A stretch of 64,000 nucleotides of DNA from NCBI RefSeq assembly GCF_003026475.1, contig NZ_PYMC01000012.1, positions 1-64,000 on the forward strand. The letters are read 5' to 3'. The position numbers and the translations under genes are program-made. This document shows positions 17,602 to 25,479 of the stretch, one piece after another (the first letter of the stretch is position 1; the number at the start of each line of letters is the position of its first letter). Source of the stretch: Photobacterium lipolyticum (GTDB lineage: Bacteria; Pseudomonadota; Gammaproteobacteria; Enterobacterales; Vibrionaceae). Below the pieces are notes generated by a model. The model did not search any database. It saw only the letters and a list, made by a program, of their open reading frames with translations, and was not told the origin of the DNA.

Positions 17602-18762
17602 ATGGATTTTACTAAGAAGTTTCTTATTACTGCTATGGCATCCGTCATGCTGGTAGGCTGCACGCTACCCGGTTCGCATTTAAGTCTGGACAATAAAAAC
17701 GTTATTACCACTAACGAAGAGCAAGACTCTGATATTTCAGAGCGGGTAAATGTCTATTCGTTAACGGCTGATGCGGTATCGCAGTTTAAAGCGCCACGAA
17801 CCTATTCGAAAACCAATGCAGGCCTGGATGCGGAAATTGCACGTTATCAATACCGTGTCGGGCCGGGCGATATCTTAAACGTCACCATATGGGATCACCC
17901 TGAATTGACGATTCCTGCCGGCTCTTATCGCAGCTCCAGTGAGTCAGGTAACTGGGTTCATGCCGACGGTACTATTTTTTACCCCTATATCGGTTTGGTC
18001 AAAGTAGAAGGTCAAACGGTTACCGAAATTCGAACTGAAATGACGAAGCGTTTAGCGGCTTACATTGAAAGCCCGCAAGTGGATGTTAATGTTGCCTCGT
18101 TCAGAGCACAAAAAACCTACATCACCGGCGAAGTCAATAAGCCAGGCCAGCAGCCCATCACCAATGTACCGCTTACATTATTAGATGCCGTAAACCGCGC
18201 TGGTGGCCTAGCTGTAGATGCTGACTGGCGTAATGTGACACTGACCCGCAACGGTGAAGAGCAAAACATTTCGTTACACGCCTTAATGCAGCGCGGTGAT
18301 TTAACCCAAAACCGACTGCTTCGCCAGGGTGATATTGTTCACGTACCACGTAACGATGCCCAAAAAGTGTTTGTTATGGGGGAAGTGAAGGAGCCAAAAC
18401 TGCTCAAAATCGATCGCGCCGGTATGAGCCTGACGGAAGCGTTAAGCAACGTTGGCGGTATCAATGAACTGGACGCTGATGCAACCGGCATATTCGTGAT
18501 CCGCGGTAGCCGAAATCATGCTTTGTCAGGAAATCAAACCGACAGCCAATCAGATACCATTGCCGACATCTACCAGCTGAACATCAAAGATGCCGCTGCC
18601 TTAGTCATTGGCACCGAGTTCGAACTTCAGCCATACGATATTGTTTACGTCACCGCAGCGCCTATCACGCGCTGGAATCGTGTAGTCCGTCAGCTATTAC
18701 CAACAATCACAGGCTTTAATGAATTGACTGAAGGTGTGTTACGGGTTCGTAATTGGCCATAG
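17602..18762 (+). CDS. wza: Wza-type polysaccharide export lipoprotein
   Basis: A 386-residue outer-membrane export channel. Lipobox LVGC (near residue 20) makes it a lipoprotein. The polysaccharide-export domain begins at YRVGPGDILNVTIWDHPELT (about residues 91-110). Two SLBB-type repeats follow (YITGEVNKPGQQPIT and VFVMGEVKEPKLLKI), and the C-terminal amphipathic segment forming the outer-membrane helix barrel ends VLRVRNWP. It partners Wzc for export of Wzy-dependent polymer. No Shine-Dalgarno sequence is evident before the ATG. It is the first gene of the RfaH-type operon. Confidence 0.95.
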   Translation: MDFTKKFLITAMASVMLVGCTLPGSHLSLDNKNVITTNEEQDSDISERVNVYSLTADAVSQFKAPRTYSKTNAGLDAEIARYQYRVGPGDILNVTIWDHPELTIPAGSYRSSSESGNWVHADGTIFYPYIGLVKVEGQTVTEIRTEMTKRLAAYIESPQVDVNVASFRAQKTYITGEVNKPGQQPITNVPLTLLDAVNRAGGLAVDADWRNVTLTRNGEEQNISLHALMQRGDLTQNRLLRQGDIVHVPRNDAQKVFVMGEVKEPKLLKIDRAGMSLTEALSNVGGINELDADATGIFVIRGSRNHALSGNQTDSQSDTIADIYQLNIKDAAALVIGTEFELQPYDIVYVTAAPITRWNRVVRQLLPTITGFNELTEGVLRVRNWP

Positions 18763-18780
18763 AAACGAAGTTTCTATTCC

Positions 18781-18880
18781 AGTAGCGAGTAGCGAGTATC
18801 TAGGGGCGAGTATGTTAGTCGCGAGTATTCTAGGTACGAGTTTCTAGAACCTAGAAACTCGCCACTCGTATCTGTTATCT
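18781..18880. repeat. Heptamer array with central hairpin
   Basis: AGTAGCG-type units give way to CTCG units. At the switch point CGAGTTTCTAG (18837-18847) and CTAGAAACTCG (18851-18861) form a perfect 11-bp stem with a 3-nt loop. Mostly 7-bp spacing with two 8-bp units. Confidence 0.85.
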
Positions 18881-18887
18881 TTCATGG

Positions 18888-19268
18888 ATGAACATGCATT
18901 TCAGAAAGTTAGATGTTTGGCAGAGAAGCTATCAGTTGGCTTTGAGTGTTTGTAAAGAAGTGAAATCTTGCAAAGACTATGGCTTAAAAGATCAGATCTC
19001 GCGTTCATCGGTTTCTGTTCCGTCTAATATCGCGGAAGGTGCAGAACGTCAAACGGCTAAAGATAATATTCGCTTTCTATACTTCGCAAAGGGATCTTGT
19101 GGTGAGTTATTAACACAGTTAATGCTGGCAAGAGATCTTAACTACATCCCTGAGCAACGAGCTGATGCATTGATTAATGAATCAATAGAAGTTAGTCGGA
19201 TGATCGGTGGGCTGATAAAGTACCGCTCATCACAAATTAAAGAAGATTGCGGAGAGTATGAGTTATAG
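18888..19268 (+). CDS. Four-helix bundle protein (23S rRNA intervening-sequence protein family)
   Basis: The 126-residue product matches the four-helix bundle family first described from 23S rRNA intervening sequences. The N-terminus FRKLDVWQRSYQLALSVCKEV and the core SRSSVSVPSNIAEGAER are characteristic. The family has no established biochemical role; structures are symmetric pentamers with a basic face. It sits between wza and wzb with heptamer arrays on both sides, where these operons normally have no gene, so it looks inserted. An ATG at 18894 is an alternative start. No clear ribosome-binding site. Confidence 0.88.
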   Translation: MNMHFRKLDVWQRSYQLALSVCKEVKSCKDYGLKDQISRSSVSVPSNIAEGAERQTAKDNIRFLYFAKGSCGELLTQLMLARDLNYIPEQRADALINESIEVSRMIGGLIKYRSSQIKEDCGEYEL

Positions 19269-19273
19269 TTCTG

Positions 19274-19351
19274 AGTAGCGAGTAGCGAGAACCTAGTAAC
19301 TCGAAACTCGTAACTGATATACTCGAAACTCTCCCCTCGAACCTCGACACT
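19274..19351. repeat. Heptamer array between the four-helix gene and wzb
   Basis: Eleven units (AGTAGCG twice, AGAACCT, AGTAACT, CGAAACT and others) in 7-bp register, with one 8-bp unit at 19316. The array starts five bases after the stop codon. Confidence 0.85.
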
Positions 19352-19360
19352 GGTGAAACC

Positions 19361-19789
19361 ATGTTCAATAAGATTCTCGTCGTCTGCGTCGGCAACATTT
19401 GCCGCTCTCCGTCAGGCGAATATTTGTTAAAAAAAGCTCTACCTAACAAAGAAATTGCTTCTGCCGGTGTTGGTGCCTTAGTCGGCAAACCTGCAGATAA
19501 GATGGCATCAATGGTGGCATCAGAACATGGGGTTAGCCTCGAAGGCCACGTAGCGCAACAGCTAAACAGTGACTTGTGCCGCGACTATGATCTGATTTTA
19601 GTTATGGAAAAAGGCCACATTGAAGCGGTCACCAACATCGCCCCTGAAGCCCGTGGCAAAACCATGCTATTCGGCCAATGGATCGGTCAGAAAGACATCC
19701 CCGATCCATACCGCCAGAGCAAAGAAGCGTTCGATCATGCATACGGATTGATTGAACAAGCGGCTGATGCATGGGCGAAGAAGTTGTAG
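19361..19789 (+). CDS. wzb: Low-molecular-weight protein tyrosine phosphatase Wzb
   Basis: A 142-residue phosphatase that dephosphorylates the tyrosine kinase Wzc during polymer export. The catalytic P-loop CVGNICRS (Cys9 to Arg15) is at the N-terminus, and the general-acid Asp is in DIPDPYRQ near residue 115. GGTG lies just upstream of the ATG. It sits between wza and wzc as in group 1 capsule operons, but repeats rather than tight coupling separate the genes. Confidence 0.95.
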   Translation: MFNKILVVCVGNICRSPSGEYLLKKALPNKEIASAGVGALVGKPADKMASMVASEHGVSLEGHVAQQLNSDLCRDYDLILVMEKGHIEAVTNIAPEARGKTMLFGQWIGQKDIPDPYRQSKEAFDHAYGLIEQAADAWAKKL

Positions 19790-19799
19790 TAAAGGTAGG

Positions 19800-19848
19800 A
19801 GATACGAGTAGCTAGAAACGAGTATCGAGAGAAAGACGACTAGAAACT
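19800..19848. repeat. Heptamer array, left flank of element D
   Basis: Seven units in exact register (AGATACG, AGTAGCT, AGAAACG, AGTATCG and others) end precisely at the first base of element D. Confidence 0.85.
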
Positions 19849-20035
19849 AGTACTTCATAACAGAAGTTTGGATGATTTCAGTCACCACACTTCGTCATTC
19901 CGTAAAGTGAGGAACGAACTTATACGGAATCTAAGGCGCACACGGTTAGAACTGGATCCCGGATATCTCGTTCCTCGATTCCGGGATGACATGTTTAGGT
20001 GCTTCAACTATTCATAATTTATGTGAAAGAGTACT
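19849..20035 (-). repeat. 187-bp dispersed element, copy D
   Basis: An exact 187-bp copy in the same orientation as copy B, with AGTACT at both ends (19849-19854 and 20030-20035). It lies between wzb and wzc inside a heptamer array that continues on both sides. Confidence 0.9.
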
Positions 20036-20088
20036 AGAAACTAGAAACTAGAAACTCGCCACTCAAAACTAGAAACTGTTAAATAACT
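20036..20088. repeat. Heptamer array running to the wzc start codon
   Basis: AGAAACT is repeated three times in tandem, followed by CGCCACT, CAAAACT and AGAAACT. From ACTAGAA at 20033 to the base before the ATG at 20089 there are eight 7-bp steps. No Shine-Dalgarno sequence is visible, so the array occupies its place. Confidence 0.8.
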
Positions 20089-22263
20089 ATGACCATGAAT
20101 CCAAACCAATTAAACACAACAGTCGCAAAAAGTAATGCTGACGAAATCGATCTGGGTAAGCTGTTTGGCATCCTGATCGATAACCGCTGGAACATCATTT
20201 TAATTACCTTTATTTTTGCTGTAGTCGGTGTTGCATACGCTTTGCTTGCCACACCTATTTATAAAGCCGACGCCTTAATTCAGGTTGAGCAAAAAAGCAG
20301 CGGCATGCCAGCCCTGGGTGATATGGGAGAAATGTTTGGCAGTGAGTCATCAGCGACCACTGAAATTGAAATCATCAAATCTCGCATGGTAATAGGCAAA
20401 ACCGTTGATAAGCTAAACCTGACGACGGTAGTAACCCCAAATTACTTGCCTGTTGTAGGCAAAGGACTCGCGCGACTTCAGGGTGAGCAAGCCGATATCG
20501 ATATTGGTCGGTTTGAAGTACCTGACTATGTTAGCCAGCCCGTGTATACCCTGACGGTGACTGATAGTGATACCGGCAACTATGTTCTGACTGATAAAGA
20601 TGAACGTGAAGTGCTGAGCGGCAAAGCCGGTGAGTTAGCTTTGCAAGGTGATTACCGCCTGTTTGTCTCGTTGCTAAAAGCCGAGGACGGTGCAAGCTTC
20701 ACTATTTCAAAGCGCTCTCGCTTAGATGCGATTCAGGAGCTGCAGCAGAATCTGGCAGTTAGTGAGCGCGGCAAGCAAACCGGTATCTTGCAGTTGTCGC
20801 TAACCGGTGAAAACCGTGCCGATATTGAGCGAATCCTTAACGACATCAGCCAGTATTACTTCCTGCAAAATGTTGAGCGCAACTCGGCAGAAGCAGAAAA
20901 CAGCCTGGCGTTTTTACGTACCCATTTGCCGGACATTAAAACCGAGTTAACCGCCTCGGAAGACACGCTGAACCGTTATCGTCAGGAAAATGATTCTATT
21001 GATCTAGGCTTAGAAGCAAAATCTACCCTTGAGGTGATGGTGAGTCTGGAAGCTCAATTGAATGAGCTGACGTTCAAAGAAAGTGAAATTTCTCAGCGTT
21101 TTACCAAAGAGCACCCGGCGTATATTTCTCTGCTTGATAAGCGCAAAACCTTATTGAGCGAGCGTGAGCGCTTAAACCGTCAGGTGCAGAAGTTGCCGAA
21201 GACCCAGCGTGAAGTACTACGTATGACGCGTGATGTAGAAGTTAACCAGCAGATCTATGTGCAGCTGCTTAATAAAGTACAAGAGCTTAACATTGTTAAA
21301 GCCAGTACGGTTGGGAATGTCCGTATTCTTGATTCGGCTAAATCGTATACACGTGCGGTTAAACCAAAGAAACCGCTGATTGTGGTGTTGGCGACGTTGC
21401 TGGGGGGCATGCTGGCGGTGGCGATAGCGCTGCTGCGTGCGGCTTTCCACCGTGGTGTCGAAAGTCCGGATGAAATTGAAGCCATTGGTTTGCCGGTTTA
21501 TGCCAGTGTACCCATGTCTGACTGGCAGATTGAGCTGGAGAAAAAGCAAAAAAGTAAGAAACAGCTGTCTGTACAGGAGACATTGCTGGCGGTATCTAAC
21601 CCGGCAGATTTATCGATTGAAGCTTTGCGTAGCCTGCGTACCAGCCTCCACTTTGCGATGATGGAAGCCAAAAATAACATCGTGATGATTTCCGGGCCAA
21701 GTCCGGGTATTGGTAAGTCGTTTATCTCGGCCAACATGGCGGCTGTGATCGCGAAAGCAGGCCAGCGAGTACTGATAATCGATGCAGATATGCGTAAGGG
21801 ACAGATGGAACGCCAGATGGCGGTCACCCATACCCCAGGTTTGTCAGCTTACTTAAGCGGCCAGGAAAATATTGAAACACTGATTAAAGAGCCTGGTGTC
21901 GAGAATTTACATTATATTGGACGTGGTGCCGTGCCACCGAACCCCTCAGAGCTGTTAATGCACCCGCGCTTTAAGGCGCTGATGGAATGGGCATCTGAAA
22001 ACTATGAACTTGTTATTGTCGATACCCCACCAATTCTTGCAGTGACCGATCCGGCCATTGTCGGTGCCCATGCGGGAACGACACTACTTGTTGGTCGTTT
22101 TGGCCAGAATGCGGTGAAAGAAATTGAAGTGACCAAACAGCGCTTCGAACAGAACGGCATTGAAGTGAAAGGCTTTATTCTTAATGCTGTAGTGCGCAAA
22201 GCGAGCAGTTATTACGGCGGTAACTATGGGTATTACAACTACAGTTACGAATCGAATAAATAA
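20089..22263 (+). CDS. wzc: Wzc-type tyrosine autokinase and polysaccharide co-polymerase
   Basis: A 724-residue inner-membrane protein that controls polymer length and export. The N-terminal Wzz domain has TM1 at about 34-54 (WNIILITFIFAVVGVAYALLA) and a coiled periplasmic region. TM2 lies near 428-448 (PLIVVLATLLGGMLAVAIAL). The cytoplasmic BY-kinase domain has Walker A SGPSPGIGKS (about 534-543), Walker A' VLIIDADMRKG and Walker B LVIVDTPP. The C-terminus is a tyrosine cluster (seven Tyr in the last 20 residues), the autophosphorylation tail. An ATG at 20095 is an alternative start. Its partner phosphatase is upstream; an IS has landed 12 bp after its stop. Confidence 0.96.
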   Translation: MTMNPNQLNTTVAKSNADEIDLGKLFGILIDNRWNIILITFIFAVVGVAYALLATPIYKADALIQVEQKSSGMPALGDMGEMFGSESSATTEIEIIKSRMVIGKTVDKLNLTTVVTPNYLPVVGKGLARLQGEQADIDIGRFEVPDYVSQPVYTLTVTDSDTGNYVLTDKDEREVLSGKAGELALQGDYRLFVSLLKAEDGASFTISKRSRLDAIQELQQNLAVSERGKQTGILQLSLTGENRADIERILNDISQYYFLQNVERNSAEAENSLAFLRTHLPDIKTELTASEDTLNRYRQENDSIDLGLEAKSTLEVMVSLEAQLNELTFKESEISQRFTKEHPAYISLLDKRKTLLSERERLNRQVQKLPKTQREVLRMTRDVEVNQQIYVQLLNKVQELNIVKASTVGNVRILDSAKSYTRAVKPKKPLIVVLATLLGGMLAVAIALLRAAFHRGVESPDEIEAIGLPVYASVPMSDWQIELEKKQKSKKQLSVQETLLAVSNPADLSIEALRSLRTSLHFAMMEAKNNIVMISGPSPGIGKSFISANMAAVIAKAGQRVLIIDADMRKGQMERQMAVTHTPGLSAYLSGQENIETLIKEPGVENLHYIGRGAVPPNPSELLMHPRFKALMEWASENYELVIVDTPPILAVTDPAIVGAHAGTTLLVGRFGQNAVKEIEVTKQRFEQNGIEVKGFILNAVVRKASSYYGGNYGYYNYSYESNK

Positions 22264-22275
22264 GGTATATCGCTA

Positions 22276-23598
22276 CAGGGAAAATTCATGTACATGCCCA
22301 TGTTTAAAGGGTTTATGGTCTAGTGAGTTCTCAGTTTTTGAAATTCATTAGTTAGTACCATCACATAACAATCAATTAGCCGATGATCGATTTGTAGATC
22401 ATTTTCAGTGTTTTCTAATACCTCCATAGATAAATTGGAGGTCCAACGATGAGTAACCAGCACCCATTTATGCATTTCGATGTCATCCCAGATTACCGAC
22501 AACCAGGCAAAGTCGAGCACAAGTTAACTGATATCATCTTGTTAACAATTTGTGCCGTGCTTTCTGGTCAAGACGATTGGAAAGCGATTCACTTATACGG
22601 TGAGGCTCGTTTAGATTTCTTGAAGCGATTTGGTGATTTTTGTCATGGCGTACCTTCTACGTCGACGATAGCCAGAGCGATGGGAATGATAAATGCGACT
22701 CGCCTACAAAAGTGTTTTATTGAATGGATGAAGGATTGCTGCGAGTTAACCAAAGGTGAAGTGGTCGCCATTGACGGTAAAACCGTTAGGGGCTCTTATG
22801 ATGACTCTCGCGGACTTGGCGCCATTCATATGGTCAACGCTTTTGCGACTGAAAATGGTTTGAGTCTCGGACAACATAAAGTATACGAGAAAAGCAATGA
22901 GATAACCGCGATCCCCGAATTGCTGGAACTACTTGATATATCAGGTTGTTTAGTGACCATTGATGCAATGGGATGCCAAAAGAAAATTGCTCAAAAAGTG
23001 CTAAATAAGAACGCTGATTACTTACTAGCAGTAAAAGGCAATCAAGGTCGTTTGGAGCAAGCGTTCGACAACTATTTCGATATGAGTATGTTGCAAAAAC
23101 ACGATGGTGATTCTTACAGCACGCAAGAAAAATCGCGAGGCAGAGAAGAGACTAGGTTGGCATTAACAAACACAGATTTGAGTGTTTTAGGCGACTTAGA
23201 ATTTGATTGGCCAGAGCTGAAAACAATGGGTATCGTGGTTTCGATTAGACAAGAAGAAGCAGCGGCGAAAGAGTCGGAATTTTCAGTAAGATACTATATC
23301 AGCTCGAAAAGCCTAAGTGCTAAAGAATTGTTAAATGCCACGCGTTCACATTGGTTGGTTGAATCGATGCACTGGACGCTAGATACCGCTTTTGGTGAAG
23401 ATGCCAGCCGAAAACGAGCAGAGGAAAGTGCAGAGAACTTCGCAAGGATCAGACAGATGTGCTTAAACATGCTGAAAAGTGAAACGAGCTTAAAAGCGAG
23501 TATTAAACACAAAAGAGCGATGTGTGCGATGGATTCTGAGTACCTTTTTAAGGTTCTGAGAAGCCTTTATTGACGGGAATGTTCATGATTTTTCCGTG
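22276..23598 (+). mobile_element. ISAs1-family insertion sequence with 10-bp target duplication
   Basis: A 1323-bp element bounded by 27-bp imperfect inverted repeats (22276-22302 and 23572-23598, 21 of 27 matching). It is flanked by the direct duplication TATATCGCTA (22266-22275 and 23599-23608). One intact transposase gene fills it. The intact ends, open gene and perfect duplication indicate a recent insertion. It splits the space between wzc and the hairpin at 23624. Confidence 0.95.
22449..23573 (+). CDS. ISAs1-family transposase
   Basis: The 374-residue DDE transposase of the ISAs1 (H-repeat-like) family is full length. The N-terminal domain (HKLTDIILLTICAVLSGQDDW) precedes catalytic-region motifs VVAIDGKTVRGS, LVTIDAMGCQ, YLLAVKGNQ and the C-terminal HWLVESMHWTLDTAFGEDASR with the Glu region. 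GGAG lies just before the ATG, and the TGA stop falls at the edge of the right inverted repeat. No frameshift or stop is seen, so it may be active. Confidence 0.96.
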   Translation: MSNQHPFMHFDVIPDYRQPGKVEHKLTDIILLTICAVLSGQDDWKAIHLYGEARLDFLKRFGDFCHGVPSTSTIARAMGMINATRLQKCFIEWMKDCCELTKGEVVAIDGKTVRGSYDDSRGLGAIHMVNAFATENGLSLGQHKVYEKSNEITAIPELLELLDISGCLVTIDAMGCQKKIAQKVLNKNADYLLAVKGNQGRLEQAFDNYFDMSMLQKHDGDSYSTQEKSRGREETRLALTNTDLSVLGDLEFDWPELKTMGIVVSIRQEEAAAKESEFSVRYYISSKSLSAKELLNATRSHWLVESMHWTLDTAFGEDASRKRAEESAENFARIRQMCLNMLKSETSLKASIKHKRAMCAMDSEYLFKVLRSLY

Positions 23599-23623
23599 TA
23601 TATCGCTATTAGTTAAAAAAGGA

Positions 23624-23650
23624 AAAGGTGCTGAATTCAGCGCCTTTAAT
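23624..23650 (+). terminator. Hairpin attenuator downstream of wzc
   Basis: AAAGGTGCTG pairs with CAGCGCCTTT (one G-U pair) around an AATT loop, followed by a short T run. Its position after wza-wzb-wzc parallels the stem-loop attenuator known after wzc in E. coli group 1 capsule operons. RfaH loaded at ops could read through it. Confidence 0.6.
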
Positions 23651-23778
23651 TTACCTGACTAATAGCCCAACCTATTGGCAGGAAATACGTCAATCCCTCG
23701 CTATCCCTGGTAACACAAGCCCTTTACGGCCTTTTTTCGTGTCTCAATCAAAACCAATTTTGTCTCAGGTTTTTCATG

Positions 23779-24289
23779 GCCTGAGTTTTGATGTTGATTT
23801 GCTTCAACATCAATCAAGAAAAAAGTCACGGTAGATAAGAAACAAGAATTGTTCTGGTGAATAAAGAACTGTCTATTCTAGATGATATCGAATCTGAGTA
23901 GTCAGAGTCGATATCGATGAGTATTGCTGCGTCAATAAGACAAGAAAGCGAAGTCGCGACTGAGCAAGATGTGAGTATTCGTTACTACATTAGTTCAAAA
24001 GATTTAGATGGTAATACATTGTTGAAAGCGACCCATTCACATTTAGGAGTAGAGTCAATGCATTGATCATTGGACACCGCATTTAAAGAAGATGCGTCGC
24101 GAATAAGAACGAATGATCGAGCAGAAGGTTTTGCAAGGTTTAGGCAACTATGTTTGAACCTATTGAAGAAAGAAACAACCTTTAAGGGTGAAATTCAATG
24201 TAAGCGAATGTAGCGCGTGTTGGATGATAATTACCAGAGTAAGGTTCTCGGAAGCATTGAATGACGGTGAAGTTCATGTGGTTTCCGTG
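23779..24289 (+). pseudogene. Degenerate ISAs1-family transposase relic with right inverted repeat
   Basis: In-frame remnants match the intact transposase upstream: ETRIVLVNKELSIL, SIRQES, VSIRYYISSKDL, VESMH then stop then SLDTAFKEDASR, and FARFRQLCLNLLKKETT. Stops replace two Trp codons (TAG at 23899 and a TGA within the HW motif), there is a frameshift near 23832, and the 5' half is missing. The relic ends in a 27-bp right inverted repeat (24263-24289) closely similar to that of the intact IS. It is a separate, older insertion that differs clearly in sequence. The remaining DNA to gmd (24290-24370) shows no gene. Confidence 0.9.
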
Positions 24290-24370
24290 ATTTAAAATAT
24301 GGGTATCTCAGATTTTATGAGTTTTTGAGATAAGACATTAGAAATTTAATTATTGTTGAGAAGTTGCTCT

Positions 24371-25477
24371 ATGAAAAAAGCATTAATCACAGGTATTACG
24401 GGTCAAGATGGCTCTTATTTAGCTGAATTTCTTTTAGATAAAGGATATGAAGTTCATGGGCTCATCCGCCGAGCTTCTTCTTTTAATACAGATCGCATCG
24501 ATTCTGTGGTAAATAATAGCGATAATGTTAACCTGCATTATGGCGATTTGACGGATTCGTCTAACCTTATCCGCTTGGTCAAAGAGATCCAGCCGGATGA
24601 AATTTATAACCTTGGTGCCATGTCTCATGTAGCGGTTTCTTTTGAGTCTCCTGAATATACAGCAGATGTTGACGCTTTAGGTACGATTCGCCTGCTTGAA
24701 GCGATCCGCATTAATGGTCTGGAGAAAAAAACACGTTTTTATCAGGCATCGACTTCTGAGCTCTACGGTGAGGTTCAGGAAATCCCTCAACGCGAGACCA
24801 CGCCATTCCATCCGCGCTCTCCATATGCTGTAGCTAAGATGTACGCTTATTGGATCACAGTAAACTACCGTGAATCTTATGGTATCTACGCATGTAACGG
24901 TATTTTGTTTAACCATGAATCGCCTCGTCGTGGTGAAACTTTCGTGACCCGTAAAATCACTCGAGTGATTGCGAACATTTCTCAGGGGCTGGAAGTTTGC
25001 CTGCATTTGGGCAACATGGATGCGTTGCGTGACTGGGGGCATGCCAAAGATTATGTTCGCATGCAGTGGATGATGCTGCAGCAAGAGCAGGCTGAAGATT
25101 TTGTTATTGCGACGGGCAAACAGATTTCAGTACGTGAATTTGTGCGCATGTCAGCCAAAGAAGCGGGTATTGAGCTTGAGTTTTCAGGTGAAGAAGAGAA
25201 TGAGATCGCTACAGTGGTTGCAGTGGATGCAGAGAAGGCGCCGGCTGTGAAGGTAGGGGATGTAATTGTTCGCGTTAACCCGAAATACTTCCGTCCGGCG
25301 GAGGTAGAAACGTTGCTGGGTGACCCATCAAAAGCCAAAGAAAAACTGGGCTGGGTACCAGAAATTTCTGTAGAAGAAATGTGTGCAGAAATGGTGGCTT
25401 CAGACATCAATAAGGCGAAGCAGCACGCCTTGCTGAAAGCGAATGGCTTTGACGTTGCAATCTCTAAAGAGAGCTAA
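24371..25477 (+). CDS. gmd: GDP-mannose 4,6-dehydratase
   Basis: Converts GDP-D-mannose to GDP-4-keto-6-deoxy-D-mannose, the branch point to fucose, colitose and perosamine. The 368-residue SDR enzyme has the nucleotide-binding [14 protein letters not shown] (residues 8-21), the substrate-binding RRASSFNT, the catalytic triad region with [10 protein letters not shown] (Tyr and Lys) and the [17 protein letters not shown] loop. I use the ATG at 24371, which gives the usual MKKALITG start. It is the first gene of the nucleotide-sugar block and lies 3 bp from the next gene. Confidence 0.96.
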   Translation: MKKALITGITGQDGSYLAEFLLDKGYEVHGLIRRASSFNTDRIDSVVNNSDNVNLHYGDLTDSSNLIRLVKEIQPDEIYNLGAMSHVAVSFESPEYTADVDALGTIRLLEAIRINGLEKKTRFYQASTSELYGEVQEIPQRETTPFHPRSPYAVAKMYAYWITVNYRESYGIYACNGILFNHESPRRGETFVTRKITRVIANISQGLEVCLHLGNMDALRDWGHAKDYVRMQWMMLQQEQAEDFVIATGKQISVREFVRMSAKEAGIELEFSGEEENEIATVVAVDAEKAPAVKVGDVIVRVNPKYFRPAEVETLLGDPSKAKEKLGWVPEISVEEMCAEMVASDINKAKQHALLKANGFDVAISKES

Positions 25478-25479
25478 GG

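Noticed and set aside
23628-23834. 68-codon ORF after the IS
   Set aside because: It begins in the hairpin at 23624 and its end matches decayed transposase, so it is part of the IS relic and not a gene.
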